Positions 8,842 to 19,349 are shown, counted from the first letter of the stretch. The stretch is DNA of 64,000 nt from a bacterium (GCA_030430075.1 JAUIGN010000003.1:62001-126000); one strand, 5' to 3'. The notes: generated by a model not told the origin, from the letters alone. A program made the numbers and translations.

Positions 8842-9863
8842 AGTCGCTTCGAGTCATCGCGCTCATGGACCGGGACCTGGTCCCTCCCGACGACATTGCC
8901 GGCTATACGGACGAACAGTCGCTCGATTGGAAGACCGAGTACGATGTCGTGACCACGTTAGGTGAACTGGGCCACGACGTGCTCAAGCTGGGCGTCGCCG
9001 ACGACGTGGGGGTGATTCGCCGCGCGCTGCTGGAATTCAAGCCGCACATCACGTTCAACCTGCTGGAAGAGTTCCACGGGGTCGCCATCTACGACCAGCA
9101 CGTGGCGTCGTTCCTGGAATTGATGAAGCAACCCTACACCGGGTGCAACCCGCGCGGCTTGATGCTCTCTCACGACAAGGGACTGTGCAAACAGATCCTG
9201 CAATACCATCGCATCCCCACACCCCGCTTCACCGTCTACGAACGGGGAAGCGTGATCAAACCGAGCAAACGGATGAGCTTCCCGATGTTCGTCAAGTCGG
9301 CCACCGAAGACGCCTCGTTCGGACTCAGCAACAAGTCGATCGTGCACACTCCGGAAGAGCTCCAAGATCGCGTCCAACATTGCTACGACGAAATCAAGAC
9401 CGCCGCTCTGGTCGAAGAATTCATCGAAGGCCGCGAGTTCTACGTCGGCGTGCTCGGCAATCGCCAGCTCAAAGTGCTGCCGATCTGGGAACTGCTGATG
9501 ACCAAGCTCCCGGAAGGAGAACCGAACATCGCCACGGCGGCCGTCAAATGGGATTTTGAGATCCAGAAAGAACTGGGGGTCAAGACCGAAGCCCCGACCG
9601 ATCTGTCCCCCGCACTGAGCAGCAAGATCCAACGGCTCGCCAAACGCGTCTATCGAGCCCTCCACATGAGCGGCTACGCTCGAATGGACTTTCGCGTCAC
9701 GGCCGACGAGCGGGTCTACGTGCTGGAAGCGAACCCCAACCCCAACCTCTCCTACGGCGAGGATCTGGCGGAATCCGCACACGCAGCAGGCATCACGTAT
9801 GGCGATTTGATTCAGCGGATCCTCAACCTGGGCCTGCGGTACCGCCACGCTTGGCGCATGTAG
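8838..9863 (+). CDS. ATP-grasp ligase, D-Ala-D-Ala ligase family
   Basis: A 341-residue ATP-grasp enzyme. The N-terminal pre-ATP domain includes DDVGVIRRALLEFKPHITFN and a glycine-poor YTGCNPRGLMLSHDK segment, as in D-alanine-D-alanine ligases. The central ATP-binding part has FPMFVKSATEDASFG and ALVEEFIEGREFYVGV, and the C-terminal metal site is VLEANPNPNLS near residue 295. The reaction would be ATP-dependent formation of an amide bond between a carboxylate and an amine. It is probably not the housekeeping Ddl, because it is coupled to a metallopeptidase gene (four-base overlap) and not to mur genes. The substrates cannot be read from the sequence. A 371-base repeat-bearing gap follows before the radical SAM gene. 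Confidence 0.85.
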   Translation: MKSLRVIALMDRDLVPPDDIAGYTDEQSLDWKTEYDVVTTLGELGHDVLKLGVADDVGVIRRALLEFKPHITFNLLEEFHGVAIYDQHVASFLELMKQPYTGCNPRGLMLSHDKGLCKQILQYHRIPTPRFTVYERGSVIKPSKRMSFPMFVKSATEDASFGLSNKSIVHTPEELQDRVQHCYDEIKTAALVEEFIEGREFYVGVLGNRQLKVLPIWELLMTKLPEGEPNIATAAVKWDFEIQKELGVKTEAPTDLSPALSSKIQRLAKRVYRALHMSGYARMDFRVTADERVYVLEANPNPNLSYGEDLAESAHAAGITYGDLIQRILNLGLRYRHAWRM

Positions 9864-9941
9864 GCGCGGCATGTGGGCGCGGTGCGGGTAGCGGTATTGA
9901 CGGGCCGCGATGGGAAGGCAGGAGGTGGGAAGGCAGGAGGT

Positions 9942-10104
9942 GGAGACCTGCGGTCGGCGGTTTCGGCGGGGTCAGAGACCCGCGCCGAGCGGGAGTGCGA
10001 GCCGCGCCGAGCAGGAGTGCGAGCCGCGCCGAGCAGGAGTGCGCGCCAAGCCGAGCAGGAGTGCGAGCCGCGCCGAGCAGGAGTGCCAGCCACGCCGAGC
10101 GGGC
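9942..10104 (+). repeat. Dispersed repeat family C (copy 1): leader plus 22-bp tandem array
   Basis: A leader reading ggagacctgcggtcggcgg and then tttcggcggggtcagagacc is followed by five full and one partial copies of a 22-bp unit built on cgcgccgagcaggagtgcg. The same leader recurs near 27.3 kb and, reversed, near 54.0 kb. Just upstream, gggaaggcaggaggt is duplicated. All three forward frames stay open through the array, which makes spurious open frames. It fills most of the gap between the ATP-grasp and radical SAM genes, and no gene is supported there. Confidence 0.85.
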
Positions 10105-10234
10105 AAAACGGTCGACGGCTCGCGGCGAGGGGCGACGAACGGGCGGACGGCGGGCTTCCTGTCGGGCTCGCCGGTGGGCTGATATACTGCAGTGAAACGA
10201 ACTGCACGCCCATCCTCTGCCGAGAAGCGACACC

Positions 10235-11515
10235 ATGTATTTTCGTATGGCCAAACGGCTCTTGCTGGAAACCGACAAGCGCTTGCTGTGGAAGCTCGGT
10301 TGGAACATGGGCGTCAAGGGCCTGAGATCGGTGCAGCGCCACAAGCGGCGTCTGAAACGGGGCGAGTTCTTTCCGCCCTACCTCTACATTTCCATCATCA
10401 ACAGTTGCAATCTTCGCTGTCAGGGCTGCTGGGTCGACGTCGCCGCGAAGCAAGAGAAAATCGACGTCGCGGCCATGAACCGGATGATCAACGAAGCCAA
10501 GGCGATGGGCAATTCGTTCTTCGGACTGCTGGGCGGTGAACCGTTCATGCACGGCGAGCTGTTCGAGATCCTGGAGACGCATCCGGACGCCTACTTCCAA
10601 GTTTTTACCAACGGACAGTTTATTGACGACGCCGCGGCCAAACGGTTACGAAGACTGGGGAACGTCACGCCGCTGATCAGCATCGAAGGTTCGGAAATCA
10701 TCTCCGATCAGCGGCGCGGCCGCCCGGACGTCTACAGCAAGTCGATGGAAGGGGTTCAGAACTGCCTCAACAATAAGGTCATGACCGGCGTCTGCACCAG
10801 CCTCTGCCAGTCGAATATCGATGACCTCCTGACCGACGCGTGGGTGGACCGGCTGATTGAAATGGGCGTGCTCTACACCTGGTTCCACATCTATCGCCCG
10901 GTCGGCCCGGACCCCAATGAGCAACTGGCGCTAACGCCCGCCCAGCAACGGCGGGCCAGGCAGTTCGTGGTCGACACGCGGGTCACCAAGCCGATCATTT
11001 TCATCGATGCCTACTACGACGCCGACGGCCAGGCCTTGTGCCCGATGGCCACCGGGTTCACGCATCACATCAGTCCCTGGGGAGACATCGAACCCTGCCC
11101 CATCATCCAGTTTTCCAAGGACTCGATTCACGACGAACGACCGCTGCGCGAAGTCTTCAATGATTCCGCCTTCCTGCGGGACTTTCGCGAAGCGGCCGCC
11201 ACGCACACGCGGGGCTGCATCGCCCTCGAGCGGCCCGATGTCATGCGCGAACTGATCGACAAACACGGCGCCCACGATTCGACGGCGCGGAAGACCGCCC
11301 TGGAAGAACTGGATGGCATGCAGACGCGGCCGTCCCAATACAACCCGGGAAGCGAAATCCCGGAGAAGAGCTGGGCCTATCGCATCGCCAAGAAGATTGC
11401 CTTCCACGAATACGGCGTTTACTCCAAACACTTCCAGGCGGAGGCGTGGCGCGACACGCGCAGCGAACCGCCCCAGGAATCGAGTCCGTCCGACCTGGTA
11501 CAAATCAGCTCGTAG
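10235..11515 (+). CDS. Radical SAM protein with C-terminal cysteine region
   Basis: A 426-residue radical S-adenosylmethionine enzyme. The cluster motif CNLRCQGC (C58, C62, C65) binds the [4Fe-4S] that cleaves SAM, and LLGGEPF near residue 98 is the GGEP SAM-binding motif. After the barrel, cysteines at CPMATGF (about 268), EPCPI (about 287) and RGCIAL (about 327) suggest a SPASM-like auxiliary cluster region. The N-terminus is basic and amphipathic (FRMAKRLLLETDKRLLWKLG), which may dock to membrane or partner. The ATG is preceded by GAGAAG. The substrate is unknown. It resembles uncharacterised planctomycete radical SAM proteins more than HpnH, MoaA or an anaerobic sulfatase-maturating enzyme. 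It is convergent with the VWA gene. Confidence 0.85.
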   Translation: MYFRMAKRLLLETDKRLLWKLGWNMGVKGLRSVQRHKRRLKRGEFFPPYLYISIINSCNLRCQGCWVDVAAKQEKIDVAAMNRMINEAKAMGNSFFGLLGGEPFMHGELFEILETHPDAYFQVFTNGQFIDDAAAKRLRRLGNVTPLISIEGSEIISDQRRGRPDVYSKSMEGVQNCLNNKVMTGVCTSLCQSNIDDLLTDAWVDRLIEMGVLYTWFHIYRPVGPDPNEQLALTPAQQRRARQFVVDTRVTKPIIFIDAYYDADGQALCPMATGFTHHISPWGDIEPCPIIQFSKDSIHDERPLREVFNDSAFLRDFREAAATHTRGCIALERPDVMRELIDKHGAHDSTARKTALEELDGMQTRPSQYNPGSEIPEKSWAYRIAKKIAFHEYGVYSKHFQAEAWRDTRSEPPQESSPSDLVQISS

Positions 11516-11548
11516 GAAGCTCGCCGGAACGTAGGAAGCGCGCCGGCA
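11511..11548 (+). repeat. 19-bp tandem duplication containing a stop codon
   Basis: Two near-identical copies of cgtaggaagctcgccggaa. The first contains the TAG stop of the radical SAM gene and the second repeats that stop downstream. It lies in the 34-base gap between two convergent genes. Confidence 0.75.
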
Positions 11549-11549
11549 C

Positions 11550-13268
11550 TCAGCCCAGCATTTCGCGGCGCCGGCTGACGTAGTCCCAGACCACGCACCG
11601 ATCCAGGTCCGTGCCGGCCGTGAAGAAGACCCGCCCGGTGGTCGATTCCGCCAGGCGATACGCGAAGCGGATGTCTTCTTCCGATTGAGACCAACTGGGA
11701 ACCAGGAACAGGTTGATCGTGATCCCCTCGCGCGCGCAGAGCATTCCCTCGCGCATCGTCGCCTGTTCGGTCAGGATGTCCGGCGGGTAGAGCAGGTAGA
11801 GCCATTGCTCGTCGAAGTGCGCCGTCGGTAGGCCGTCGGTGATCAGGATCACCTGGCGATTCGGCGTGTCCTGGTTGACCAGGAACTGCCGACTCAGTTG
11901 GAGGGCATGCTGAATGTTTGTGAAGTGCGGCGGAATCAGGTGCTCGCTGATGTCCTCGCGGCTCATATCGATCCGGTAGCGGACCACCGGGTCGAAGATC
12001 GTCACCGGCTTGGGCAGCAGGTCGATTACGGCCCCCGGCCGGCAAGGCTTGGCGAACGTGTACATTTCGATGAAGTGCAGGTAATCGCCCGGATACTCCC
12101 CGCGAATCAACCCTTCCAAGGCCAGCGCCATCCGCTTGACGTTCATGTACTGGCCGTCGTAGCGCATCGATCCGCTCATGTCCATAATCACCACGGTCGC
12201 GCACTTGGGCGTGTTCCGGGTGCGATGGACTTCGATGTCGTCCGGCTGGAGCCGAATCGGGCCACCGGGCGGCGTGCCGCCCGCCTGTGACTGGCGGAGC
12301 ATCGCGTTGACAAACGACTGGGGAATATCCATGTGCGTCAACGAGTCACCAAACTCGTAGGGCTTCGTCTGCTGCTGCTCGACCGCCCCTTCCCCTTCAA
12401 TGGCCCCTTGATGCCGGCCGCTGCGGGACGCCTCGAGATTGCTGAAAATCCGTTCCAGCAAGCGTCCCTGAAACAGCCGATACGCCTGCGGTGTCAACTG
12501 GAATGCGCCACCCTCGTTGTGCAATCCCTGTTTCTCTGCCATGTCGCGGATGTAGTCTTCCACCATCCGCTGCATCTCCTCCAACTTTTCCCGGTCACCC
12601 GGCTCGGTAAACTCCGCCAGGGCTTCCATATCGATGACGGCGATCTGGGCCGTCTCACGCGCTTCTTCCAACTGCTTGATAAGCTCGTCGATTTTCTCCA
12701 GTTCGGCCTTGACCGCCAGCGCTTCCGGCACGGTCAGCGGCGTCTGGCCGGAAAACTCGTACCTGGCAGCCAGTTCTTCCACCTGGTATTTCTCACCCAG
12801 AGCTTCAATCAAGGGCACCAAGCCGCGGGCGAACGGCGACTGTTCGTCTCCTGCCGCATACCAGACACGCTCCAGCTCACGAAGCTGTTCGGCGTCAAAC
12901 GCCTGCTGAAAATCGTCCCGCAGCGTTCGCGGTGGCCGCAGCGACTCGCCCCGCTGACGATAATGGTCGCGGGCCGCCTGCTGAACGGTGTCGGTTTCGT
13001 ACTTCGCCAGAATCTTCCGCTTCCGCTCGCGGAGCATCGCCAGCAGGGCGTCAATGCTGGGACCGAAGCCGGCGATCTGGCTGGGATCAAGGCGGATTGC
13101 CCGAGCCAACTCGTCCGCCGTCAATTGCCGCCGGCTGCCAAACATCAACATGTGCTCGAAGGCGGGCGAGACTGCATCCGGCGGCGGCTGCGTGGGGCTG
13201 GGAAACTGCTGCGGATCGTATTTCTGGTAAGTATGGATGATGCCACCGACACGCCGCTGTTTCGACAT
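11550..13268 (-). CDS. VWA domain protein (chelatase/MoxR partner type)
   Basis: A protein of about 572 residues whose C-terminal third is a von Willebrand factor A domain with an intact metal-ion-dependent adhesion site DMSGSM near residue 362, plus LITDGLPTAHF for the later MIDAS residues. The N-terminal two-thirds are helical and charged (LDPSQIAGFGPSIDALLAMLRE and a coiled-coil-like stretch near 220-260) and match no domain I can name. I prefer the ATG giving MSKQRRVGG; a GTG four codons upstream is possible. It lies downstream of a same-strand AAA+ chelatase-like gene. Such AAA-VWA pairs act as metal-insertion or protein-remodelling machines, as in Mg-chelatase and MoxR systems. No porphyrin genes are nearby, so the target is unknown. 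Confidence 0.85.
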   Translation of the reverse strand: MSKQRRVGGIIHTYQKYDPQQFPSPTQPPPDAVSPAFEHMLMFGSRRQLTADELARAIRLDPSQIAGFGPSIDALLAMLRERKRKILAKYETDTVQQAARDHYRQRGESLRPPRTLRDDFQQAFDAEQLRELERVWYAAGDEQSPFARGLVPLIEALGEKYQVEELAARYEFSGQTPLTVPEALAVKAELEKIDELIKQLEEARETAQIAVIDMEALAEFTEPGDREKLEEMQRMVEDYIRDMAEKQGLHNEGGAFQLTPQAYRLFQGRLLERIFSNLEASRSGRHQGAIEGEGAVEQQQTKPYEFGDSLTHMDIPQSFVNAMLRQSQAGGTPPGGPIRLQPDDIEVHRTRNTPKCATVVIMDMSGSMRYDGQYMNVKRMALALEGLIRGEYPGDYLHFIEMYTFAKPCRPGAVIDLLPKPVTIFDPVVRYRIDMSREDISEHLIPPHFTNIQHALQLSRQFLVNQDTPNRQVILITDGLPTAHFDEQWLYLLYPPDILTEQATMREGMLCAREGITINLFLVPSWSQSEEDIRFAYRLAESTTGRVFFTAGTDLDRCVVWDYVSRRREMLG

Positions 13269-13319
13269 CACGCACCACACTTTCGGGAATAAGGACGGCT
13301 CTACGACGAAGCCCGCGGG

Positions 13320-13385
13320 CTACTCGATCTCATACGTTACTCGATCTCATACGTTACTCGATCTCATACACTACTCGATCTCATA
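13320..13385 (-). repeat. 17-bp tandem array copying the 3' end of the AAA+ gene
   Basis: Four copies of the 15-base core tatgagatcgagta plus a final base (A or G), spaced 17 bases apart. The gene-proximal copy encodes the last residues YEIE and the stop of the AAA+ gene. The other three lie downstream, each again carrying TAA or TAG. Confidence 0.9.
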
Positions 13386-14801
13386 GACTTGGGTCCCATG
13401 CGACTGGGAGCGAGAGATCCGATCGAGCGCATGGAGGCCGGCCAGCACGAACTCGACGCACGACGCCCGCATCTGTTCGACCTCCGCCGCATTCACCTCG
13501 AACGCCTTCTCCCAAACCGGCGGGACCCGTTTGAGCCGCTCCGCATACTGGCTGGAAGGCAACATGTCACCGACTTCGATCTTGACTCCACGGCCGAAGA
13601 TCTGCCCGATCTCCTCCAAGCCGTGCCGGTCGACGTACTCTTCGAAGACCGTCTGGATCGCTTCGGCGATCACGCTATCCAGGACTTGCCGTTCGGACAT
13701 CTGGTGACTGCCCATCAACTCCAGTTCGAGCTTTCCCAGCGACGACGAATAGAGGTGTCCCAGGTCGCTGATCCGCGGAACGGCCGGGGATTCTCCCAGC
13801 ACCACGGCCCGCCGGCGGGCCGAAGCGATCATCGTCCGATAGTTGGCGATGCTGAACCGCGCACTGACGCCCGACTGGTGGTCGATGTACTTCGACTTGC
13901 GGGCCTGCACCGTAATCTGCTCGATAATCTCCCGCATGAAATAGGGCGTTGCCACCGGATACTCGCCGCCCAGATCGATCCCCGCCTCCTGCTCCATGAT
14001 CTGAATGCCGAGGGCCCGGTCACGGGGATAATGCGTGTGGATCACCGAACCGATCCGGTCCTTGAGTTGCGGGATCACCTTGCCGCTGCGGTTGTAGGTG
14101 GACGGATTGGCGCTGAACAGGAGCAACACGTCGATGTCGAAGCGGACCGGGAATCCGCGAATCTGAACATCTCGTTCCTCCAGAATGTTGAACATCCCGA
14201 CCTGCACCAACTCGTCCAGTTCAGGCAGTTCGTTCATCGCAAAGATGCCCCGGTGCATCCGCGGAATCAATCCGAAGTGCAACGCGTCTTCGGTCGACAT
14301 GCTGACGCCGCCGGCCAGCTTGGCGGGGTCAATCTCGCCAACCACGTCGGCGAATTTGGTGCCGGGCGATAGCCGCTCCGCATAACGCTCGTCGCGGTGC
14401 CACCAGGCGATCGGGATATCCTGTTCTGAATGCTCGGCAACATACTGCTTGCCGGCACGGCTGATCGGATGGTATGGATCCTCGTGAAACGGTGTGCCGG
14501 GAATGTCCAGGTAGGGAATCCAGGGGTCGAGAAAATGGACCAGCGATCGCATCAGCCGGCTCTTGGCCTGACCTTTCTCGCCCAGAAACAGCATGTCATG
14601 TCCGGCAATCACCGCCAGGTCGACTTCCGGGATGACCGTCTCGTCGTAGCCGACAATCCCCGGGTAGCGTTCGGAACCGGCGGCCATCTGGGCCAACATG
14701 TTCCGCCGCAGTTCCTCCTTGATCGTGGTCGACTGCCAGCCGCTCTCACGCAACTGGTGCAGATCGGTCGGCAAGTTTGACGGCTGGGTGTGCTGAGTCA
14801 T
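13371..14801 (-). CDS. AAA+ ATPase, Mg-chelatase subunit I-like
   Basis: A 476-residue AAA+ protein. Walker A reads GEKGQAKSR at about residue 72 in [19 protein letters not shown]. The Walker B region is [14 protein letters not shown] near 186, where Asn replaces the usual first Asp, a variant I associate with this ChlI-like subfamily. Sensor 1 appears as [15 protein letters not shown], followed by [16 protein letters not shown], typical of chelatase I subunits. The C-terminal helical lid begins near 290 ([20 protein letters not shown]). ATP hydrolysis presumably drives the VWA protein encoded about 100 bases downstream on the same strand. Upstream is a 399-base gap that must hold its promoter. 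The target of the pair is unknown. Confidence 0.85.
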   Translation of the reverse strand: MTQHTQPSNLPTDLHQLRESGWQSTTIKEELRRNMLAQMAAGSERYPGIVGYDETVIPEVDLAVIAGHDMLFLGEKGQAKSRLMRSLVHFLDPWIPYLDIPGTPFHEDPYHPISRAGKQYVAEHSEQDIPIAWWHRDERYAERLSPGTKFADVVGEIDPAKLAGGVSMSTEDALHFGLIPRMHRGIFAMNELPELDELVQVGMFNILEERDVQIRGFPVRFDIDVLLLFSANPSTYNRSGKVIPQLKDRIGSVIHTHYPRDRALGIQIMEQEAGIDLGGEYPVATPYFMREIIEQITVQARKSKYIDHQSGVSARFSIANYRTMIASARRRAVVLGESPAVPRISDLGHLYSSSLGKLELELMGSHQMSERQVLDSVIAEAIQTVFEEYVDRHGLEEIGQIFGRGVKIEVGDMLPSSQYAERLKRVPPVWEKAFEVNAAEVEQMRASCVEFVLAGLHALDRISRSQSHGTQVYEIE

Positions 14802-15200
14802 GGGAGGCAGCGATCTGGGAGAGGCACCGGTTTCAAGCGCGAGACGGTCGTCAGCAAGCGGTCAGGACCGCGGTAAGATTATAGCGCCGCCTCCCGCAGT
14901 GCCAAGCGACGCGGCGGCCGGCTCGGGTTGCGGATCGGCGTGTGGCGCGTCGCCACGATGAGGATTGGCACGCCGGCGCCCGCGCTCGGCGGCGTGCAAC
15001 ACCAACGCAATCGAGCGGATCGCTGGCCAGGTAACTCGGACAGGCAACTCGCCAGCCCAGCATTGGCTTGGCGTGCACCCAGTTCTTGTAAGTCGACGCC
15101 GTCTTGCCAGTCGACGCCGCCGAAGGCAGCGCCCCGAATCGAGGCTCCTTCTGCCGGCGACGCCGTCCGACAAGAACCTGCGGCGGTGTCGGTCGCCAGG
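14802..15200. other. Intergenic gap between metH and the AAA+ gene
   Basis: No convincing gene. It lies downstream of metH and upstream of the AAA+ start, so it should carry the latter's promoter, though I could not pick one out. An 18-base unit starting agtcgacgcc is partly duplicated at 15091-15118. Confidence 0.5.
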
Positions 15201-18200
15201 TCAGCTATCGTAGCCCAGGTTCGGGGCCAGCCAGCGTTCGGCCTCCTGGACGGTCATCCGCTTGCGGCGGGCGTAATCTTCGACCTGTTCTCGGGTCACC
15301 CGGTCCACCGAAAAATAGCGGGCCTGCGGATGGGCGAAGTAGAGGCCGCTGACGCTGGCCGCCGGCATCATGGCGAAGGTCTCGGTAAGTTCGATGCCGG
15401 TGGCGGACTCTGCGTCCAACAGATCGAACAGCAACCGTTTCTCCGTATGGTCGGGGCAGGCCGGGTAGCCAGGTGCCGGCCGAATCCCCCGGTACTTCTC
15501 CGCGATCAGATCGTCATTGGTGAATTCCTCTTCAGCACCGTACCCCCACTCCTGGCGAACCCGTTGGTGAAGCATCTCCGCAAACGCTTCGGCCAGGCGA
15601 TCAGCCAGGGCCTTGACCATGATGGAATTGTAGTCGTCATGGTCTTCGTCGTAGGCGGCACACAATTCGGCGACTCCGATGCCTGTCGTCACGGCGAAGG
15701 CGCCCAGGTAGTCCTGGCGGCCGGAATCGCGCGGGGCAACGTAGTCGGCCAGGCAGCGAAACTCGGTCTGCCCTTTGCGTTGCCACTGCTGGCGGAGCAT
15801 GTGGAAGCGGGTCAACTCGTCCGTGCGGCTCTCGTCCTGGAAAAGCACGATGTCGTCTCCGTCTGCCGCCGCGGGCCAGAACCCGTAAACGCCGTTGGCG
15901 GTCAAGCGGTGATTCTCCACAAGGTTCGCCAGCAACTGCTGTCCGTTGTCGAACAGTTCGCGGGCGACCGCACCGACGGCCGCATCCTCGAAGATCCTGG
16001 GATACTTGCCGCGCAGCTCCCAGGTGGAAAAGAAGGGCGACCAGTCAATGAACGGCACCAGATCCGCCAGCGGTACGTCGGCCAGCCGCCGCGTGCCGAA
16101 GAAACTGGGCCGATCGATGCGCACATTCGCCCAATCCGTTTGAAAACGTTTATCGCGGGCCTCGGCCAGCGGCGCAAGTTGGACCTTCCGCTGCTGGTAA
16201 GACTGAACAAGCTGCTGCTGCAGGGCCCCATTGTCGGCCTCGAACTGCGGCCGCGACTCCGGGTTCAGCAGCGCATCAACCACTCCGACGCAACGTGAGG
16301 CGTCCAACACGTGCACGGTCGGATGCTCGTACTGCGTGGCGATCTTGACCGCCGTGTGTTTGGCGCTCGTGGTCGCTCCACCGATCAACAGGGGGATGGA
16401 GGTACCCAGCCGTTGCATCTCTTTCGCATTGTGTGCCATCTCATCCAGGCTGGGTGTGATCAGACCGGAGAGCCCGATGATATCGACGCCTTCCTTGACG
16501 GCCGTTTCGATGATCTTGTCGCAAGCCACCATCACTCCCAGGTCGATCACCTCGTAGTTGTTGCATCCCAGGACAACCCCCACGATATTCTTGCCGATAT
16601 CGTGGACGTCGCCTTTGACGGTGGCCAGCAGAACCTTCCCCCGTGCTTGATCCAGTTCCAGGCCCGCATCCGCCTTCTCCTGTTCCATGAAGGGCAGCAG
16701 ATAGGCAACCGCTTTCTTCATCACCCGCGCGGACTTGACGACTTGCGGCAGAAACATCTTTCCGGCCCCGAACAGGTCGCCGACCACGCCCATCCCGGCC
16801 ATCAGCGGTCCTTCGATGATTTCCAGGCAGCGTGCGTAGTGTTGGCGAGCCTCTTCCACATCTTCGACGACGAATTTGTCGATCCCCTTGACCAGGGCGT
16901 GCTTGAGCCGCTCCTCGACGGTCGCCTCACGCCAGGCCAAATCCTCCTGCAAGGCCTTCTTGCCTGGACCGGCCACCGACTCGGCAAATTCGACCAGCCG
17001 TTCTGTGGCATCGGGCCGCCGATTGAAGAGCACGTCTTCGACGCGCTCCAGCAGTTCCGGGGCAATCTCTTCGTACACTTCCAACTGCCCGGCATTGACG
17101 ATCCCCATATCCAGGCCGGCCGCGATCGCATGGTAGAGGAACGCGGAGTGCATCGCCTCGCGGACCACATCGTTGCCCCGGAAGGAAAACGAAATATTGC
17201 TGACGCCACCCGATACCTTGGCCCCGGGGCACTCGGCCTTGATCCGCCGCGTTGCCTCGATGAAGTTGACCGCGTAGTTGTCGTGCTCTTCGATCCCGGT
17301 CGCCACGGTCAAGATGTTCGGATCGAAGATGATGTCCTCCGGCGGAAAGCCGACCTCGGTGGTCAGCAACTGGAAAGCCCGTTTGCAGATCCGTACCTTG
17401 TCATCAATCTCCGTCGCCTGACCCTGCTCGTCGAACGCCATCACCACCACGGCCGCACCGTAGCTCCGCACCAGGGACGCCCGCCTGAGAAACTCGGATT
17501 CGCCGTCCTTCAAGCTGATCGAGTTGACGATCGCCTTGCCCTGCACGCATTTGAGCCCGGCTTCGATCACCGACCACTTGGAGCTGTCGATCATCACCGG
17601 AACGGTGGCCACGTCCGGTTCACCCGCGATCAGGTTCAAGTAGCGGGTCATCGCTTCTTCACTATCGAGCAGATCGGCATCCATGTTGATGTCGATCACC
17701 GCCGCCCCGCCGGTGACCTGCTGGCGGGCAACATCGATCGCCTCCTCGAATAGGTCTTCGCGGATCAAGCGGGCAAAGCGGCGCGAGCCGGTCACATTGG
17801 TCCGTTCGCCGATCATCAGGAAATTGGTGTCGGGACGGAGCGTCAGCGGCTGGGTCCCGCTGAGTCGTGTGTAGGGTTCGACAATCGTCTTCTGGTGCGG
17901 CCTGATGTTTTGGACCGCCTCGGCAATCGCGCGAATATGCTCGGGCGTCGTCCCACAACACCCGCCGACAATGTTCACCCAGCCGTTCCGAGCAAACTCG
18001 GCAATCATCTCCGCCATCTTGCCCGGCCCCAAATCGTACGCGCCCATTTCGTTGGGCAGACCGGCATTCGGATGGCAACTGACATAGGCCGGGCTGATCT
18101 GGGCCAGCTCTTCAACGAAGGGCCGCATCAACTCCGGGCCCAGCGCACAATTCATGCCGACGCTGAGCATCGGGAAATGCGAAACGGCGTTCCAGAACGC

Positions 18201-18905
18201 GGCCACGCTCTGCCCGGAGACAAACGTGGCCCCCGACCGATCAAAGGTTGCCGAGACCATCACCGGAACGTCGCGGCCGGCGTCCCGCAGACACCCCTCG
18301 ATGGCAAACAGACAGGCCTTCAGGTTCAGCGTATCGATGACCGTTTCCGGCAGCAGCAGGTCGACGCCTCCTTCGATCAAGGCGGCCACTTGGGCGGCAT
18401 AGGAAGCGACCAGTTCGTCGAACGTTACCCCGCGGCTGCCAGGATCGTCAACGCTCGTCGAAATCGAGGCCGCCTTGGTGGTCGGTCCGATGGATCCGGC
18501 GACAAACCGCGGCTTGCTCGGGTTCTGAAGATTGAATTCGTCCACCGCTTTCCGCGCACACGCCGTGGCGGCCAGATTAATTTCCCGCACCATTTCATGA
18601 GGAAAATCAAACTCGTCAACGCCCACCGTGCTGGCGCCGAACGTGTTCGTCTCGACAATATCCGCCCCGGCCGCCAGGTAGCGGCGGTGAATCTCCGTGA
18701 CCGATTCCGGATGGGTCAGGCAGAGCACATCGACGAAATTCTTCAGGTCCTTGTGATGCCCGGCAAACCGCTCGCCACGAATCGCCGCCTCGTCCAACTT
18801 CAGCGCCTGGACCATCGTGCCGGTCGCACCGTCAAGGACCAGGATCCGACTCGAGAGCAATTCCTGCAGGAGGTCTTTCGTTTCCATCTGGGTAGCAATT
18901 GACAT
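15201..18905 (-). CDS. metH: Cobalamin-dependent methionine synthase
   Basis: A 1234-residue enzyme, close to the 1227 of E. coli MetH, transferring the methyl group of methyltetrahydrofolate through cobalamin to homocysteine. All four modules are present in order. The homocysteine domain has zinc-ligand cysteines in [12 protein letters not shown] near residue 312. The pterin-binding domain starts at [12 protein letters not shown] near 362. The cobalamin domain has the [11 protein letters not shown] lower-ligand motif (His) near 764. The C-terminal reactivation domain has [15 protein letters not shown] near 1142. The cytoplasmic ATG start gives [13 protein letters not shown]; a second in-frame Met seven codons in is possible. 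It appears to be monocistronic and is divergent from the Pro/Ala-rich membrane gene. I looked for a cobalamin or SAM/SAH riboswitch upstream and found none I could defend. Confidence 0.97.
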   Translation of the reverse strand: MSIATQMETKDLLQELLSSRILVLDGATGTMVQALKLDEAAIRGERFAGHHKDLKNFVDVLCLTHPESVTEIHRRYLAAGADIVETNTFGASTVGVDEFDFPHEMVREINLAATACARKAVDEFNLQNPSKPRFVAGSIGPTTKAASISTSVDDPGSRGVTFDELVASYAAQVAALIEGGVDLLLPETVIDTLNLKACLFAIEGCLRDAGRDVPVMVSATFDRSGATFVSGQSVAAFWNAVSHFPMLSVGMNCALGPELMRPFVEELAQISPAYVSCHPNAGLPNEMGAYDLGPGKMAEMIAEFARNGWVNIVGGCCGTTPEHIRAIAEAVQNIRPHQKTIVEPYTRLSGTQPLTLRPDTNFLMIGERTNVTGSRRFARLIREDLFEEAIDVARQQVTGGAAVIDINMDADLLDSEEAMTRYLNLIAGEPDVATVPVMIDSSKWSVIEAGLKCVQGKAIVNSISLKDGESEFLRRASLVRSYGAAVVVMAFDEQGQATEIDDKVRICKRAFQLLTTEVGFPPEDIIFDPNILTVATGIEEHDNYAVNFIEATRRIKAECPGAKVSGGVSNISFSFRGNDVVREAMHSAFLYHAIAAGLDMGIVNAGQLEVYEEIAPELLERVEDVLFNRRPDATERLVEFAESVAGPGKKALQEDLAWREATVEERLKHALVKGIDKFVVEDVEEARQHYARCLEIIEGPLMAGMGVVGDLFGAGKMFLPQVVKSARVMKKAVAYLLPFMEQEKADAGLELDQARGKVLLATVKGDVHDIGKNIVGVVLGCNNYEVIDLGVMVACDKIIETAVKEGVDIIGLSGLITPSLDEMAHNAKEMQRLGTSIPLLIGGATTSAKHTAVKIATQYEHPTVHVLDASRCVGVVDALLNPESRPQFEADNGALQQQLVQSYQQRKVQLAPLAEARDKRFQTDWANVRIDRPSFFGTRRLADVPLADLVPFIDWSPFFSTWELRGKYPRIFEDAAVGAVARELFDNGQQLLANLVENHRLTANGVYGFWPAAADGDDIVLFQDESRTDELTRFHMLRQQWQRKGQTEFRCLADYVAPRDSGRQDYLGAFAVTTGIGVAELCAAYDEDHDDYNSIMVKALADRLAEAFAEMLHQRVRQEWGYGAEEEFTNDDLIAEKYRGIRPAPGYPACPDHTEKRLLFDLLDAESATGIELTETFAMMPAASVSGLYFAHPQARYFSVDRVTREQVEDYARRKRMTVQEAERWLAPNLGYDS

Positions 18906-19349
18906 GAATTCTCTGCTTGTTGATTCCGCCGTTGTGGGGGGACTCCGGCCAACCCGTACGATACGCTGCCTGCCTGCAGGTGCATTCCCCTGCGGCGGGG
19001 ACCGATCCGGATCGGGATCACGGGCTGCCTCGGCACGCGAGTCGCTCGTCTCACTCTAACCTCGGGCGGCGGGTCGAGCACATGGTAACACGAGGCGTGC
19101 CCAGGGCAGCGTGCCGCAATTCGCCTCAATCTAGCGAATATCCCAGATAACCAGCCCCCACGCAAGCCCCGAACCGACGTTGTAAGTCATTATTCGCACA
19201 GCAGTTAATTGTCACAAGGCAACCTGTCACCGGGGCTCGCCAAGCCGTTTCTTCCTTCCTTGCCGTTAAAGTTTGCCTCAGGCTCAAGATCGATATGACC
19301 CGATCCGATAACAAACATGCCAATACACACCCATTTCGAGTATCGAGCC
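18906..19349. other. Divergent intergenic region upstream of metH
   Basis: A 444-base gap between divergent genes. It contains short GC-rich inverted repeats (for example gatccggatc near 19010) but no gene and no riboswitch consensus that I can support. Promoters for metH and for the plus-strand gene must lie here. Confidence 0.5.

Noticed and set aside
9981..10104. CRISPR-like regular array
   Set aside because: Units are contiguous with no unique spacers, and no cas genes are present.
9812..10600. Open frames on both strands through the 22-bp array
   Set aside because: The unit is not a multiple of three and all frames stay open, so the repetitive peptides are artefacts of the repeat.
18906..19349. 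Possible cobalamin or SAM/SAH riboswitch upstream of metH
   Set aside because: Read on the minus strand, I could not find the B12 box or the SAM/SAH conserved cores; only generic GC-rich hairpins.
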